64,000 bases of DNA from Zopfochytrium polystomum (taxonomy: Eukaryota; Chytridiomycota; Chytridiomycetes; Chytridiales; Chytridiaceae). A program made the position numbers and the translations under genes. This document shows, piece after piece, positions 1-11,427 of the stretch. Under the pieces are notes generated by a model. It searched no databases. It was not told the DNA's origin and worked only from the letters and a program-made list of their open reading frames with translations. Each line of letters opens with the position of its first letter. Position 1 is the first letter of the stretch. The DNA lies in the NCBI GenBank assembly GCA_025765615.1, contig JAIVFJ010000029.1, positions 248,001-312,000 on the forward strand, written 5' to 3'.

Positions 1-900
1 CCAGTCTTGATCGCTGGCTGGGCTAAGGATGATCATGCAGATGTAATGGAAAACAAGGATCGTTGTTTTGTGTTTCCCCATGATCCGGGGGCGGTGGGTA
101 AGCTGATCAAACCAAAAAACGGTCCTCACAGGTGTCCGGCCTCCTCCAGCTCCAGCGGCCACGTTAGCTCCGGCGCCGGCAGCACCAGCTCCGCCCTGTC
201 GAGTCTCTGGGCTCTTTGCGTTGCCGCGTTTGTTGCTTGCGTCCTCGTGTTTGTGGGGCACGTCTGAAGAACTTTAAACCTTGTTTTTTCTTGCTTGGCC
301 AACTGCGTTCACCCTGAAAGTCTATTTTACAAGTTAGCACCGACCGAATGGGGAATTGACTTCGCAGTAGCAAGATTTCGGTGAGAATCGCCGCATTGTG
401 CGAGTTGGAGAGTTTCAAAGTGTTCGAAAAACCAGCAGGGCAGTGGTCGTTCACTGAGAACCAAACAAGACTGGCAGACTGTGAGACAATTCAAAGCAAC
501 GGCCGGGTGTATCCAACAAAAACAAAAAGGATGCACGGCGGCCAGGAGAAAACTCTACCCCTTCCAGCCCAGGCGGCATCGACTCAGGGAGGAGTTTTGG
601 GGCGCGTTTGTCGAGTTGCTGCAAAATGGCGAGTTCAAGCCGCAGGAGGGGTCGTCGAGGCGCAGCAGGACATGATGGCAGGGAAGGTATCCAACTTCAA
701 ATTTGTCGTCCGCGTGCACGAGTAATGGGCTTTCTTGTTTGGTTGCGGACTGTTGGGCAATTTCCTCTGTTTTTTCAACTTTAAAATAAGATCCGTCACC
801 AATCCCTTTTCCGGTGAAAGCGACAAGCGAGCTCTCGTTCGTTCTTCCTCCATTAACTGCTTGCAGAAATCAGTTATTTTGAAAATCCTCTCGGGGCCTC
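1..900. other. Window start, no supported gene
   Basis: Only short overlapping reading frames without family features are visible. A gene truncated by the window edge cannot be excluded. Confidence 0.4.
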
Positions 901-982
901 CGACAACGGCAGGACTCGAACCTGCGCACGGAAACCGTAACAGATTTCTAGTCTGTCGCCTTAACCGCTCGGCCACGTTGTC
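901..982 (-). tRNA. tRNA-Ser (anticodon AGA)
   Basis: Read on the minus strand this folds as a class II tRNA. The 7-bp acceptor stem pairs GACAACG with CGTTGTC, followed by a G discriminator base as expected for serine. The anticodon loop reads CTAGAAA inside a CAGA/TCTG stem, giving anticodon AGA. There is a long variable arm, and a T arm with GGTTCGAGTCC. No intron interrupts the anticodon loop. It decodes UCU and, after A34 modification to inosine, UCC and UCA. Confidence 0.95.
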
Positions 983-1092
983 AACGACATTGGATAAGAT
1001 AAATATATTGAGAACCCTCCAATAACTGCAATATATTTGTTTTTGCCAGGATAATTATAAAATCTTCCAAGCATCAGCTAATTCTACCAACC

Positions 1093-1130
1093 AAAAAAAA
1101 AAAAAAAACGGAAAAAAAAGACAAAAAAAA
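1093..1130. repeat. A-rich tract
   Basis: A near-continuous poly-A stretch broken by a few C and G bases lies just upstream of the membrane-protein fragment that follows. Confidence 0.8.
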
Positions 1131-1154
1131 GGAATGGCCGTAACACAGCGGCCG

Positions 1155-1716
1155 CACCTTGCAGTGCCCACCCCTCAACGAGATCGCCCACCACGACGCG
1201 TTCCTCCTCCGCGCCCTCGCCGTCCTCGCAAGCGCCTTTTGGCCTCCTCTTCACGTACGACGTCTACTGTCTCGTCGGCACGGCCTTCAGCTTCGGCTAC
1301 TTTGGATTGGCCATCAACTACGTCGGCTACGAGATGTGCCTGCTCGTCGCGCTGCTCACGTGTCGCACCACCGTTATGGGCGTCAAAGAGGCCAGCCGGA
1401 GGTACCAGGGGGGACTGGCGGACCGCGCCTACGAGGGTCCTGCGCCGCGCGGCGCCGTGCATCGACTGGACCCTGCTGGAACCGGGCACCTGGGGCCTGG
1501 CGTTTGTCACGGTCCTGGCGTGGACCGTGCCGGTGCTGATGGTGCGCGTTTCGGTGGTGTCGGACGAGATGTCGAAGCTGATCCACCTTCCGATGTACTT
1601 TGTGCTCGGGATGGTTCAGGTTTTCGCGCTGGTGGAGGTGGCGCCGGGGAAGAGGTTCTGGGAGCGGGTGGTCGCGTCGGTGATCGCGTCGGCGTGGAAC
1701 TTGCTGTACCTTGAGG
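1155..1716 (+). pseudogene. Polytopic membrane protein fragment, copy A, frame-broken
   Basis: I do not recognise the family. The coding signal changes frame twice. A first piece ends near LASAF, a second reads GLLFTYDVYCLVGTAFSFGY with several hydrophobic helices, and a third reads WTVPVLMVRVSVV and ends NLLYLE at a GTAAGG splice donor (1717). The first shift sits at a T4 run near 1249 and the second near 1440. TTGCAG at about 1149-1154 may be the acceptor opening this exon. The third piece is clearly related to the minus-strand copy at 2.65-2.92 kb (shared WTVP, SKLI and MY motifs, and the same splice position). Downstream exons are not found, because copy B occupies the space on the other strand. 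It may be a broken duplicate or an assembly-damaged exon. Confidence 0.5.
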
Positions 1717-1775
1717 TAAGGGAGGGATTGTACATATGTTCCGATCAAGTTGGTCATGACTCCATTTTAAGCGGA

Positions 1776-2990
1776 CTACAAAGTCGGTCCATTTAGAATT
1801 GTCAAAAGAGCACCCATGTAACATATTTTGATCGCAGCACCTCTAAGTCGTCTAGAATAGCAAATCAATCCTACTATTATTCCGCCCACCACAAAAAGTG
1901 AAGTGGCAGTTACAAGACCAATATCCGCAGGGCTTACCAGGTGATCCCTGGGATCCCACCCATGGTCTGTGCTTTCCCATAGTCTTTTTTCCCCACGAGC
2001 CGAGGCGGGGCTTCCATACGCAACCCCAACTGCTCGACCCACAATGGCAGCGGCAACCACCCCGAGAATAGCTTCGAACCCCACCAACGGAATGCAATCG
2101 AGCCATCTTGAAATATGCCCTTGTCCAGTTCCCGCGACCCGATTGACGAGAGTCTGCGGGTAGCCGCTAGTGATGGTCGGATCATTAGCAGGAAGGATCT
2201 AAGCTGCCACAACAGCACAGACAAAGAGAGTGGCAAGTCCAGCAGCACTGCCGAATGCTGAGCGCGTAGCTGGAAAGTGATTTTGCAGCGTGCTCGAGCT
2301 CGTCGGTACTTTCCGTTGGCGCTTCTGGGTTAGCCATGCCGGTCCCTGTAAACGGAGGTCGCCGACGATCGGGTACTTCTCCAGACTTGCGGAGCTCACC
2401 AAGGCCGGTATTTTGTGCGCAGATGGAGCCAAACTTCTCAGCAGAGCCAATCGGAGACGGGAGAAGTCTGGTATCAGAAAGCAGGCGGCGAGACTGGCTG
2501 TTTCCAGCACGGTGAAGACAAGTATGGATCCGTATTGGCCCGTGGTGTCGAGCAGTGCTGCGGCCATGGCTCCTCCGATGACTAGACGGCCAAACTTTGC
2601 AGAGCATTTCCATCATTAGATCTCAAAATGATGAAACGACGTTCCACTCTACCTCAAGAGCACAAAGTTGCAAAAGGTAATCCACATCGACGCTTTCAAT
2701 CTCGGCCAAAATGATCCTTTCGAAGGTATTTCAACAAGGTTGAGTACCGTCACCGATCCGAATATCAGGTACATGGACCAGTCTATAAGCTTTGACGACT
2801 GGTCTGGTGGATCAATTACAATCACCGAGAACCGAACCCACGTGAAGGGGACCGTCCACAGCAAAATCTTGACGCTGAGGCGGGCTCGCGGACGAGGAGG
2901 AAGTTGTCCCTGTGGAAGAGCCACTGGAGCGGATCCGGTGGAGGAGGAGGAGGAGCAGGAGGAGGACGAGGCTGGAAATTGTCTTGCAGA
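1776..2990 (-). CDS. Polytopic membrane protein, copy B (partial model)
   Basis: This minus-strand coding signal has several exons. The exon at about 2924-2660 contains WTVPFTWVRFSV and ends in an AG|GTAGAG donor, matching the exon end of copy A. A second block (about 2590-2200) has a Gly/Ala helix around GGAMAAALLDTTGQYGSILV and hydrophobic segments. A third block (2087-1776) carries two membrane helices (ILGVVAAAIVG and TSLFVVGGIIVGLICY). Exon joins between the blocks were not resolved, and the N-terminus runs into a CTC-rich low-complexity stretch near 2950. The function is unknown. Copies A and B point toward each other and form an inverted pair. Confidence 0.45.
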
Positions 2991-3059
2991 TTGAATTCGG
3001 ATTCGCGCATTCAGTGTGGTTCAATGTGCGTGGTTCGAAAAACTTGCTTCTCTCTGCAA

Positions 3060-4882
3060 ATGGCCCCACCAGCACCCCACCCGCCGGCGGCGATCGCGAT
3101 CGGCACGGCGCCAGGCGCGAAGGCTCCAGACGCACCCATACTGGGCCTAGGCGCGAAGACGCCGATCGACGACGTCGACGTGGACCCGCTGATTGCGCTG
3201 GCTGAACAGGCGCTAGCTCCAATGCCACACCCCGTCCTCTTGGAATCACTTTCCACCAGAAACACGGACCTCCCGCTCTTCTTGCAGCTCCCCCGCGAGA
3301 TCATGCTGCTCATCGTGCGCTTCAACCTCGGCCCGGAAGATCTCCACCAGCTATCGCTGGTTTCCAGCTCTCTTTGTCTGTTTCTGTGAGTACCCTGCGG
3401 CCCTTTTCCCGTTTCGGCGCGGTGTTAGTAGATCTAACCGTGCCCACATTTCAGTCGTGATCTCAGAGGTGCTCTGTTTGAGGACCTTATCGACTCTAGA
3501 TTCAGCGCCCAAATTGTCGCAGCTTACAGATCGGGCCAATCGCCGTTCCACCAGCTCGATCAAACTGCGGGATCTATCGGAACAGCCCAGCCTTGGGGAC
3601 CCGCCGTTCTCTCTGTTTGCTTCCCCACCGCCTCCCAGGGGAGTCTCACTCCCGGCCAGGCCACACCGGAACGAAAAGCGTCTTCGAAAAGAGATTCCAA
3701 AGTAATGGTTCATCGAGCCCAGGCCACGTCGCTCGATATCGCCCGCCATCCGACGACCTCCCGACGAACCTACCACGATCTTGCGCGATTTACGCTCTGG
3801 CTCGCCGGAAAAGACGCGATAGTGAACGGTGTGATGAAACGTTTTCTTCTCATTGTCCAGAGGAGGATGGAGCTGGTCTTGCTTCAGCAAAACGGCACAA
3901 ACCCTCCAGCGCCAGCAGAGGACGGATCGGGCGTCTTTGTTCTTGGCCGCGGCTGGGAATCGGCAGCCGCGTTTGTTCACTACCGCCGCCGTCGGCTTGA
4001 TTTCGAGCCAGAATCGGAAACGGCCCTCAAAAAGCTAGTGGAAGCCCTCGGTCGATTGAAGGTGCTCTCCTTGCGTGCTGTTTTGTTGATGTTTGCCCTT
4101 ATTTTGGGTTGCAAGAGGTAATCCACATGTCGTTTTTTTTCTTCCCTCGCCAGTTCCGCCCAGCCACAGCCCAGTCCCACACGAATGACCGGATCGTCAG
4201 CGTATGTATTCACCATTTTGATGCTAACGTTACTGGTACTTTCGCAGGGACTGCTTTGACAAACAGGATAGTTCCGACTCAGTCGACACCTCTGAGGGGC
4301 GGTCCCAGACGGCCAACCTCACAGTCCGAATGAGCAGCCCCGAGCGCCGTCCCTCTCGTGCTAGAGCGGTCGAAGAAAGGACCGCCTCGGAATCGGGACC
4401 TCTGTCCACGTCCCCGACCTCGCCCGTGTCCATGGCGCTCGTCCACGTCCCAAGCAGCCACCACCGCGACTCGTCGCTGCCGGCCGCCTCGCGTCTCCAC
4501 GCCCTGCACTGGCGGCGCCTCCGCCTGCTGGAATCAGACGGCCTCACCGCGCTTAGCCGTGGCCATCTTCACCACCCGCACCTTGCTCGTTGATGCACTG
4601 GTGGGTCCCGCGGCCGCGGCGGTGGCCAATGCAAATCCGCCGGGGCTGTCAGCTGACGAGGCGGGCGCGATCGCGCTGCAGGTGCTGACGACGGGGTCTC
4701 CGGGCCTCGTGCGGTCCGTGTTGGAGCTGGGTGGTGCGACGGATGTGGCGTCGCACCGCGCCCGCGTCGACCAGCTGCTCCAGGCCAATCCGCGGATGCG
4801 GCCCGAGGGCGGGCCGTTCTTGTTGAATGCGGTGATTGGGGTTTTGAAGGAACGAGGCATCGCGGTGGAGGATTTACGTTGA
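3060..4882 (+). CDS. F-box-like protein, four exons with one frame break
   Basis: The ATG at 3060 opens a Pro/Ala-rich leader. An F-box-like helix pair follows (LPREIMLLIVRFNL...LHQLSLVSSSL), which would recruit Skp1 if functional. Exons consistent in phase are 3060-3385, 3455-4117, 4154-4201 and 4248 onward, all with GT-AG introns. The middle part is Arg-rich and unrecognised (KDAIVNGVMKRFLLIVQRRM). Near 4545 (GCGCTTAGCC) the reading frame must shift by one base to continue into an open C-terminal region (AVAIFTTRTLLVDALVGP) that ends at 4882. Unshifted, it would stop at 4593. The shift could be a consensus error or a real lesion. The F-box call is by pattern only. Confidence 0.5.
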
Positions 4883-5122
4883 AGTAGTTTCCCTTTTTAG
4901 ACGCTTACTCCTTTCGTTGGTCGCCTGCTTTCTTTGTTGTTTCGCCAGTGTCTGTTTGAGTTAATAAATGAGGTCCAATTGTTCGCTGCGAATTCTTTGC
5001 GCTTTTATTCCAGTAATGAAAATGCACCCTGTGAGGAATACCGTTTACGCCGTCTAATTGCACATATATATCTATTTCATGCATTTTGGTAATTGCAATG
5101 AGTTCCACTAGTAATATGCCGA

Positions 5123-5798
5123 CTAAACCGTAATGTATCGTCTATGTCTAGACTCTAAATACCAATATAGGATGTAGCACTCCGCCGTCACCGCCATCAC
5201 CATCGCCACCGCGCAAGTCAGCGGGACCATCAATAAGGCCCTGACCGCGTCCGCCGAACTGGTGGCTGAAGCAGAGACGGCATCGATCCCAACACTGGAG
5301 AAAATGTCGTTGAATACCGCGGAAGAAGAAGTTGAAACGTCGCCATTGTCACCTGGTTTCAGCACGCTCGACGTGACGGTGGACGGGTTTTCAGAGCTTT
5401 TTGGGTTTTTGGGGGGATTGCAGGATTTAACGGAAAATGACGGAGATTCCCAAGGTTCAGGACAGAATATGTACAATCCGCGCTTCAAACGAAGAATGAG
5501 GAAAGAAGCGCACTTACGAATTACAGTCACAGCCCAGCCCAAACCCGACCCGCTTGTTCGCCCGGTCCATCACGATGTAGAACGAATCGTAGACCACCGC
5601 TCCGAGGATCACGCGCGGCACCGACGAGGGCTGGACCACAAAGTAGAGCCACCCGTTCCCGTCGCCCTGGATGTAGTTCTTTCCCGTGAGCGTCACGTTG
5701 ACGACTCCCGACGGGTACCCCGCCAGTGTGAATGTCAGCTTCGGAAGCAGCGTATAGTCGATTTTCGTTTGCTGCGGGAGTACACCTCAGTTTTCCCC

Positions 5799-5839
<41 letters not shown>

Positions 5840-7235
5840 GTCCAACGTCCGTGGCGGACGCAGGACGGCAATCCAAAACCGAAAAAAAAATACCACCCAG
5901 CACTCACCGCCGGCACACCCGCCAATTCCTCCAAGAACCCGGTCACGCCCTTAGCATTCAATCCGGCGTCCTTAAGCGCGCCGCTCGCCTTCACCGCCTT
6001 GACGAGCGCCTGCTGCGCGACGGTCGGTAGGTACAGGATCGTGGTGCACGAGTCGACGATGCTGTCGCTGTTCAGGCCTTCCTGCCAGTGTGCGGGGAGC
6101 GCGACGGAGGCGGTCGCACCGGCAGTCGTGAGCGAGATGGCTCGGACGTCGACGGCGTAGTGCGCGGCGTCGACGACGGCCGCCCAGCCGAGGATGCCGG
6201 GGACGTCGGTTTTGGGGTCGGTCGATTTCCTGGGTTGTGAAGCGTCGTGCAAGGGTGTCCGTCACGCAAAGAGCACAGTTAAAACCTCGAAGGTGCATGT
6301 GGTAATTATCAGAGTCACTCACTTGCACGCAGCCAAGTCCGGCTCCTCCGCACCCCAATCGACGTACGACGTTGACGTGGAAGTAGCCGGGCACCCGCGG
6401 AACGCGACTCTATCTTTCTTGATCAGCGACGATGAGACGAGCGCCGACAAGAACGAGCGCGGCGCCGCGCCCGAGTAGCTTGCGATCGAGTCGAACGCAA
6501 TGCCGAGCAGACCGTTGGAAAAGCTTCCGTCCGTGACTGCGGGGTTGGTGGTCTAAAGTAAAAGGTAATCGCTAGTGAATTGATGGCGGTTCCATAAAGG
6601 AGAGGAAAGGAGAGGAAAAAACTCCCATACCTGCTCCTTCATAACCGCAACCGGCGTCGGAACTTTAAGCGCCTTGCCCTCCGTCGTGACGACCTGCACG
6701 TCGGCCTTGTAGAACTGTCCCGTCCACGAAGACCCGTCCGCGAACGTGCTGGAAACGTTCCCGGAGATGGCCGTCTTGCCTGCGTAGTCGAACGTCGGGC
6801 CGTTCGACGGGTACGCGGGCAAGCCCTTCCCGGGGATCAGCAGGTCGGTCGAGCCGGAGTCGAGCTGGACGGTGAACTGCAAGCGCGTGCGGTACGGCGT
6901 GGTGATTTTCTCTTCGTTTAAAAATGCCCAAAAACTGGAGGCATGTAAAGGCTCCTCACACCTTGCTGTTCTGAACCGTCAACTCGACGTTGTAACACCC
7001 CGTCACGAGAGGGCCGCCCGTCAACGCCTGCTCGTCCCCGACCCCCCGTGTTCTCTCGCAACATAGAATTGAGGCGGTGTCCGCCGTCGGCGCCGACCAC
7101 GACGTTGTCAAAGGGCGACTGCCGGAAGAGCTGGACAGTGTAGGCGTCGACGGTCGGGGATGGCGCGACGACGAGACAGCTGAGAGCTGCGGCGAGAGGG
7201 ATGGAGAGCCGTTTGTGGCTTATTGTGGGCGGCAT
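5123..7235 (-). CDS. Membrane-anchored aspartyl protease (pepsin family A1), protease 1
   Basis: A signal peptide (MPPTISHKRLSIPLAAALS) starts at the ATG at 7235. The first catalytic motif is VQLDSGSTDLL and the flap region follows (FADGSSWTGQFY). The second-lobe motif is IVDSCTTILYLP, with Cys where pepsins have Gly. A beta-strand core follows (GNGWLYFVVQ...VILGAVVYDSFYIVMD) and then a Ser-rich stalk. A strongly hydrophobic C-terminal segment (LLMVPLTCAVAMVMAV) suggests a yapsin-like GPI or transmembrane anchor. At least five exons are needed, and one intron contains a 38-base A run (plus strand). Exon 1 has a frame break at a C6 run (7042-7047); five Cs would restore the conserved GPLVTGCYNVELTVQ. 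It likely acts at the cell surface. Confidence 0.82.
5801..5838. repeat. Poly(A)38 tract inside protease 1 intron
   Basis: There are thirty-eight consecutive A residues on the plus strand, so T on the sense strand of protease 1. The tract lies between the exon ending ELAGVPA and the one beginning TKIDYTLLPK, within or next to the polypyrimidine tract of that intron. Confidence 0.95.
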
Positions 7236-7691
7236 GGCTTGTGGCCTGCGATGGGGTTGCTGCGGAGGACGGACGGTAACCAAAGTTGGGGTTGTTTTGA
7301 TTGAAAGAGTTGGGGGAAATTGACGACCTGTCAGGAACCCACAATCTGGGCGCCAAACACATTTCTCGAACGGGTCTTCGCATCGAGTTCTCGTTAAACT
7401 ACGCGTAGCATGATCGATAAGAATCGTTTAATGCTGGCCGATTAGTGAACAAGCCAGGAACCAGAGAAACGTAAATGAACACCAAACAAACACACATCAG
7501 ACGAAACTCAAACAGATAACGGTAAACCACCGCAACCTCCGCCACAGCCCAAATCCTAAAGGTAAACGAAAAAAAAAAAAAACCCCTCGAAACTGCGGCA
7601 CCGGAGAAGGGAAAGTAGAAAGAGTGTGGTGGTGTCCAAATTCTTTCTTTTTTCTCCTAGTGGTTGCAACCAGGATCAGCATCTCGCCAAA
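7236..7691. other. Intergenic between protease 1 and the KCH gene
   Basis: This holds the 5' side of protease 1 and the 3' side of the KCH-type gene, with a short A12 run near 7569. No further gene is seen. Confidence 0.5.
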
Positions 7692-9975
7692 TCAAAGAAA
7701 CATGAAACGAGACAAACTGGTCAAGGCACAGAGCAGAACGAAGAGGCTTGTGAAACGTCTAGGAGAACACCGTGAAAGCGCTGGAACTAGGGCAGGAAAT
7801 GTTGACTGCGAAGTGGCGTAAAGATTGGAGGAAAGGGCATGGGGCTCGAGGAAAGAACAGGATGCTGATTCCGTCGACAAGTCGTCGACAAAACAGATCG
7901 ATTTTCCAATCAACGTCTTCCTGTAATCGTATCCCGCATCGCTTCCCGCGTCGCTACCGGCGTACCCAGACGGCGGGCCGCGCTGGCTCTGCTGGACTTG
8001 CATCATTGGCCGAGACGGAGCCCCGCGGTATCCGGGGCCCGGAGAATTGCTTCGCGGGCCTCCGTACGCTGAACCAGACGTCGCGGCGACTGAGGAGCTG
8101 GGACCGCCTGGCGGCGGGGTTTGCGACCGGAGCCAAGCTTCGATGTTGGCCGGTGCGCCTCCGGTGCCTTGCGCTGGTGGCGGGATCCACCCTGGTGGGG
8201 GAGGAAGGCCGTACATGCCCGGAGGAGGTGGGAGCGGGACCGCCCATACCCGGAGGCGGAGGCGGCGGTAACGGACCGCCGGCGCCGAGGGGGCCGCAGG
8301 ACGGGGGATCCGGGGGCGGGCGAGCCTCGCTGCTGCTGGTGCATCGGCGGGGGAGGGAATGCACCAAGGGGAGCTCCGAGAGGCATTCCCAAGGGGTGGT
8401 AGCATCATACCCGGGGGCGGAGGCGGCGGCAGCATTGGGGCACCAGAGCTGTTGGCAGTGACCGGGGTTCGTCCACCATCGGAGCTGCGGAGGGTGCCAA
8501 ATTCAGAGGGACCGCGACCGTCGTCGCCGTATTCGGAGCCTCCGTAGCGAGAACCACCGTATGAGCTTTGCAGTGCCGGGTGACGAGGCGGCGGTTGGGC
8601 GAACGCGGCGTATCCGTAAGGTGCGTTTGAGACCGGTTGCACTGGAGGTGCGTCCAAATCGACGTCAATGTCCGGAAGTGTGGGCCGCTCGGTCATTCCA
8701 AGGGGCGGAGCAGCCTTATTGTAACCGCCGTCGCTTTCATTCAGGGATTCCACGTCTGCACTGGTGTAACCACCCTGACGTGCCCGCGCACGAAGGATAT
8801 TGTTCCGTTCGATCTCGGCCAACTCAGCCTTCCTCGCCTCTTCCGTGCGCTTGCGAGACTTCTTACGCAGCAACTCCCCAATTCTAGAATGGTATGGCGT
8901 TAAAGGCTGTAACTGCAAGTGGATCAAGCCAAATTACCTCTTGTCGATTTTGTGGCAACAGTACTCTTTCAGGTTGCCACGGATCTTGCAAAGGAGCGGA
9001 ATATAGATGAAGAAAGCAGCCAGCAAACTCAGGAAAGAAATCAGCCACATGAGGACCGTGAACGACGACAGCGCGTACGCGCTGACGTTGACGATCGAGT
9101 TTGTGTTCTTACGAGCCGCTTCACTGCATCGTAGTACTTCTCAACAAAGCTTTGCTTCGAGTTCGGATCGACGTACAAAACGATGACATCGTACAAGTTC
9201 AGAGCGTTGAGCAGCTGTCGGGGAAACTCGGCCAACAAAAGACGCTTCCAGCCTTTGAACATGAAAAAGACGAAGAAGGCGAGCACGTCGACTGTTTTCC
9301 TCGAGTTTTGGATTTGCGAGAAGAAGCAGTAGTGCGGGTACGATCGGAGACAGTAGTAGCGGTACGCGATCGGGCTGGTAAAGGCGTAGGAAATGTCTTT
9401 CGACCGGATGATGGACTGTGCTTTGCGCCAGTCGATAATAAGAAGGACGAAGGACAGGAACACCGGTGACAAGGATGAGCCATGGTCGAACCTTGAGCGG
9501 TAAGATCTGCGACGAAATGGTGGTAGGTGTTGCTGTTGCAAGTTGACGATGGTAGTTCCTATCGCGGCATTGTTGTTGGATTGAGAGTTGGAGTCGCACG
9601 CGAAGGATCCGTTGGCGAAAAGAAGGGCGACTATGATGACATCGGCCATGTAGACAAGGATTGATTTGAGGGTGACGAGGAAGACGAAGCTGTACTTGAA
9701 CTTGCGGACCCAGTTGTCCTCCGTCTGTGACGATGCAAGAGAAAAAGCATTAGTTTGTATCCTTGACGTTTGCGATCCAGGACTCACAAAGTCATCCACA
9801 TCTATGTAATCGAATTTGTGATCTCTGAGATTGAGGAAGGATCAGGGATCGAGATGGTAAGATTCTGATTGGGATGGCTGCATCGGCACAAGAACACTAA
9901 CGGGATCTCCTCTCTCTTCCACTTTGCGGGCTCGCAGCAAGTGAAGCCACTCTGCTGGTAGTCGTCGTCGGCCAT
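7692..9975 (-). CDS. KCH-type fungal potassium channel with a Pro-rich tail
   Basis: Four exons splice in phase: 9975-9902, 9824-9788, 9724-8938 and 8883-7692. The protein opens MADDDYQQSGFTCCEPAKW, continues DHKFDYIDVDDF, then has membrane helices (FVFLVTLKSILVYMADVII), the block KDISYAFTSPIAYRYYCLRS, KGWKRLLLAEFPRQ, and a last helix pair before LKEYCCHKIDKR. From memory these match the KCH family (yeast Kch1/Prm6), low-affinity K+ importers of the plasma membrane or endomembranes. A single-base break is needed near 9133 to join VEKYYDAVK to AARKNTNSIVNVSAYAL. Exon 4 encodes a long cytosolic tail rich in Pro, Gly and Tyr (PPPPPPGM and PPPPGMYG runs), in which three frames alternately look proline-rich around 8240-8390. 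The stop is at 7692. Confidence 0.75.
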
Positions 9976-11427
9976 GTTCTATAACTGCGGGGGAATTTGA
10001 AACGGGTCTGGCGCAGTGAATGTGGTAACTGCGTTGCTGACGATGCTGTGGAGATCGTCTTCAGCAGCTGCAGTGCGATGATGCCCGATTCGATGGGGAT
10101 ATCGACGCACTCAGTCGGGATCCAGCAAGTATGAAGCACGATGACCGCAGGTGGGCGACGGGCACGACAGGGTTCTAGTTGGGCAAGCAATCGATGCAGG
10201 GATGGGCAGCGAGGGAATAAGTACAGTCCGCCTTGCTGTGTTTGACGAGCGCGTCGAGCGATGCCGGAGGAGCGTACCAAGGTGATCAAGTGGCGGCCGA
10301 TGGGCGGGTGGGCGGTGGCGCTCTCTTTTTTTCGTTTGATTCCTGTTGTATTCTGTCGGGAGGTCTGACTCGCCGGAATAATTTCTGCATGAACCACAGG
10401 GAAAGGCCGACAGACAGAGAGAGGCCGCCAGTCAATTTGCTGGAAGAGACAAACTCACCTTGTCACCATCATCAGCCTCATTCCGTCATCTCCGTTCCAC
10501 ACAGTTACGCAGCAACCAGGAAGAAGTCGCGGGTTCTGACACCTCGCCTTCTCTCCCACAGAACACTCCCCACGCTGTTTGGCAGCGCTGACACAGGACA
10601 GATTCACAGAATCAAATTACAGAGGCGAATAGAGCCTTCGCTTCCGCATGTGGTAGTCTCTGTGCCAATCTATTGTGAGGCTTGTTTCTCTGTGCACCTC
10701 GTGTAGACTTTTCGCCGGCGAGCGAACGGTACAAGATCTTTATCCTGCAAGCTTGACTAAGGCCAGTGACACCGCTCTCCTCTTCTCCTTTCGGGCGAAC
10801 AAGCTCTCAATCCCTGCTTCGCCATGCTCTCAAAGATCTTCGAATACTTCACCTCACGAACAACCTCCGTCCCAACAAAACCGCACCCTCGATTGCTCTC
10901 AGTTCATCGTTCTATGCGTCGTGAGGTTGATGGGGTTTTTGAATCCGAAAGAAGTCGTGCCTCTCCGCCATGCGTACCGACTTGATATTTGAGGGACGTC
11001 CATGTAGGGTGAGCGAGAACAGGCATTCCGGCATTCTGTGGAGGATCGCTTTTACTCCTCCGCTGGCTTGCGGAACGGTTTCATGTGTCTTTTGTGGCAC
11101 CCTGCCCGCTTTGGCAAGTCGGTTTGAGATTGTCTGGCCCCTTCCCCAGCCCCTGCCACAGCCCAAAACCTTCGTGTGCTGCGCCCACCTTCCAGTCACT
11201 CGACCGTCGACCGGCGCACGACGCCGGCCATTGCTGATAACTTCCCACGACCACCGCACAAGGGCGGCCCTCGCCCACCTCTCATCGACCGGGAGAACGC
11301 AGCAGCTGAGAGCGCTTCTGCTGACGGCGATATCCGGGCGCTGTGCCACAACGCCCTGAGCGCCATACCCGTCGTTGGCTCTCCCACCATCGTCCCATCT
11401 GCGTCGCAGGGCCCAGCAGTAGCGAGT
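9976..11427. other. Intergenic between KCH gene and Kelch gene 1
   Basis: This is the shared upstream region of two divergent genes. Several frames over 100 codons exist on both strands but show no domain, helix or splice logic. I see no gene here. Confidence 0.45.
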
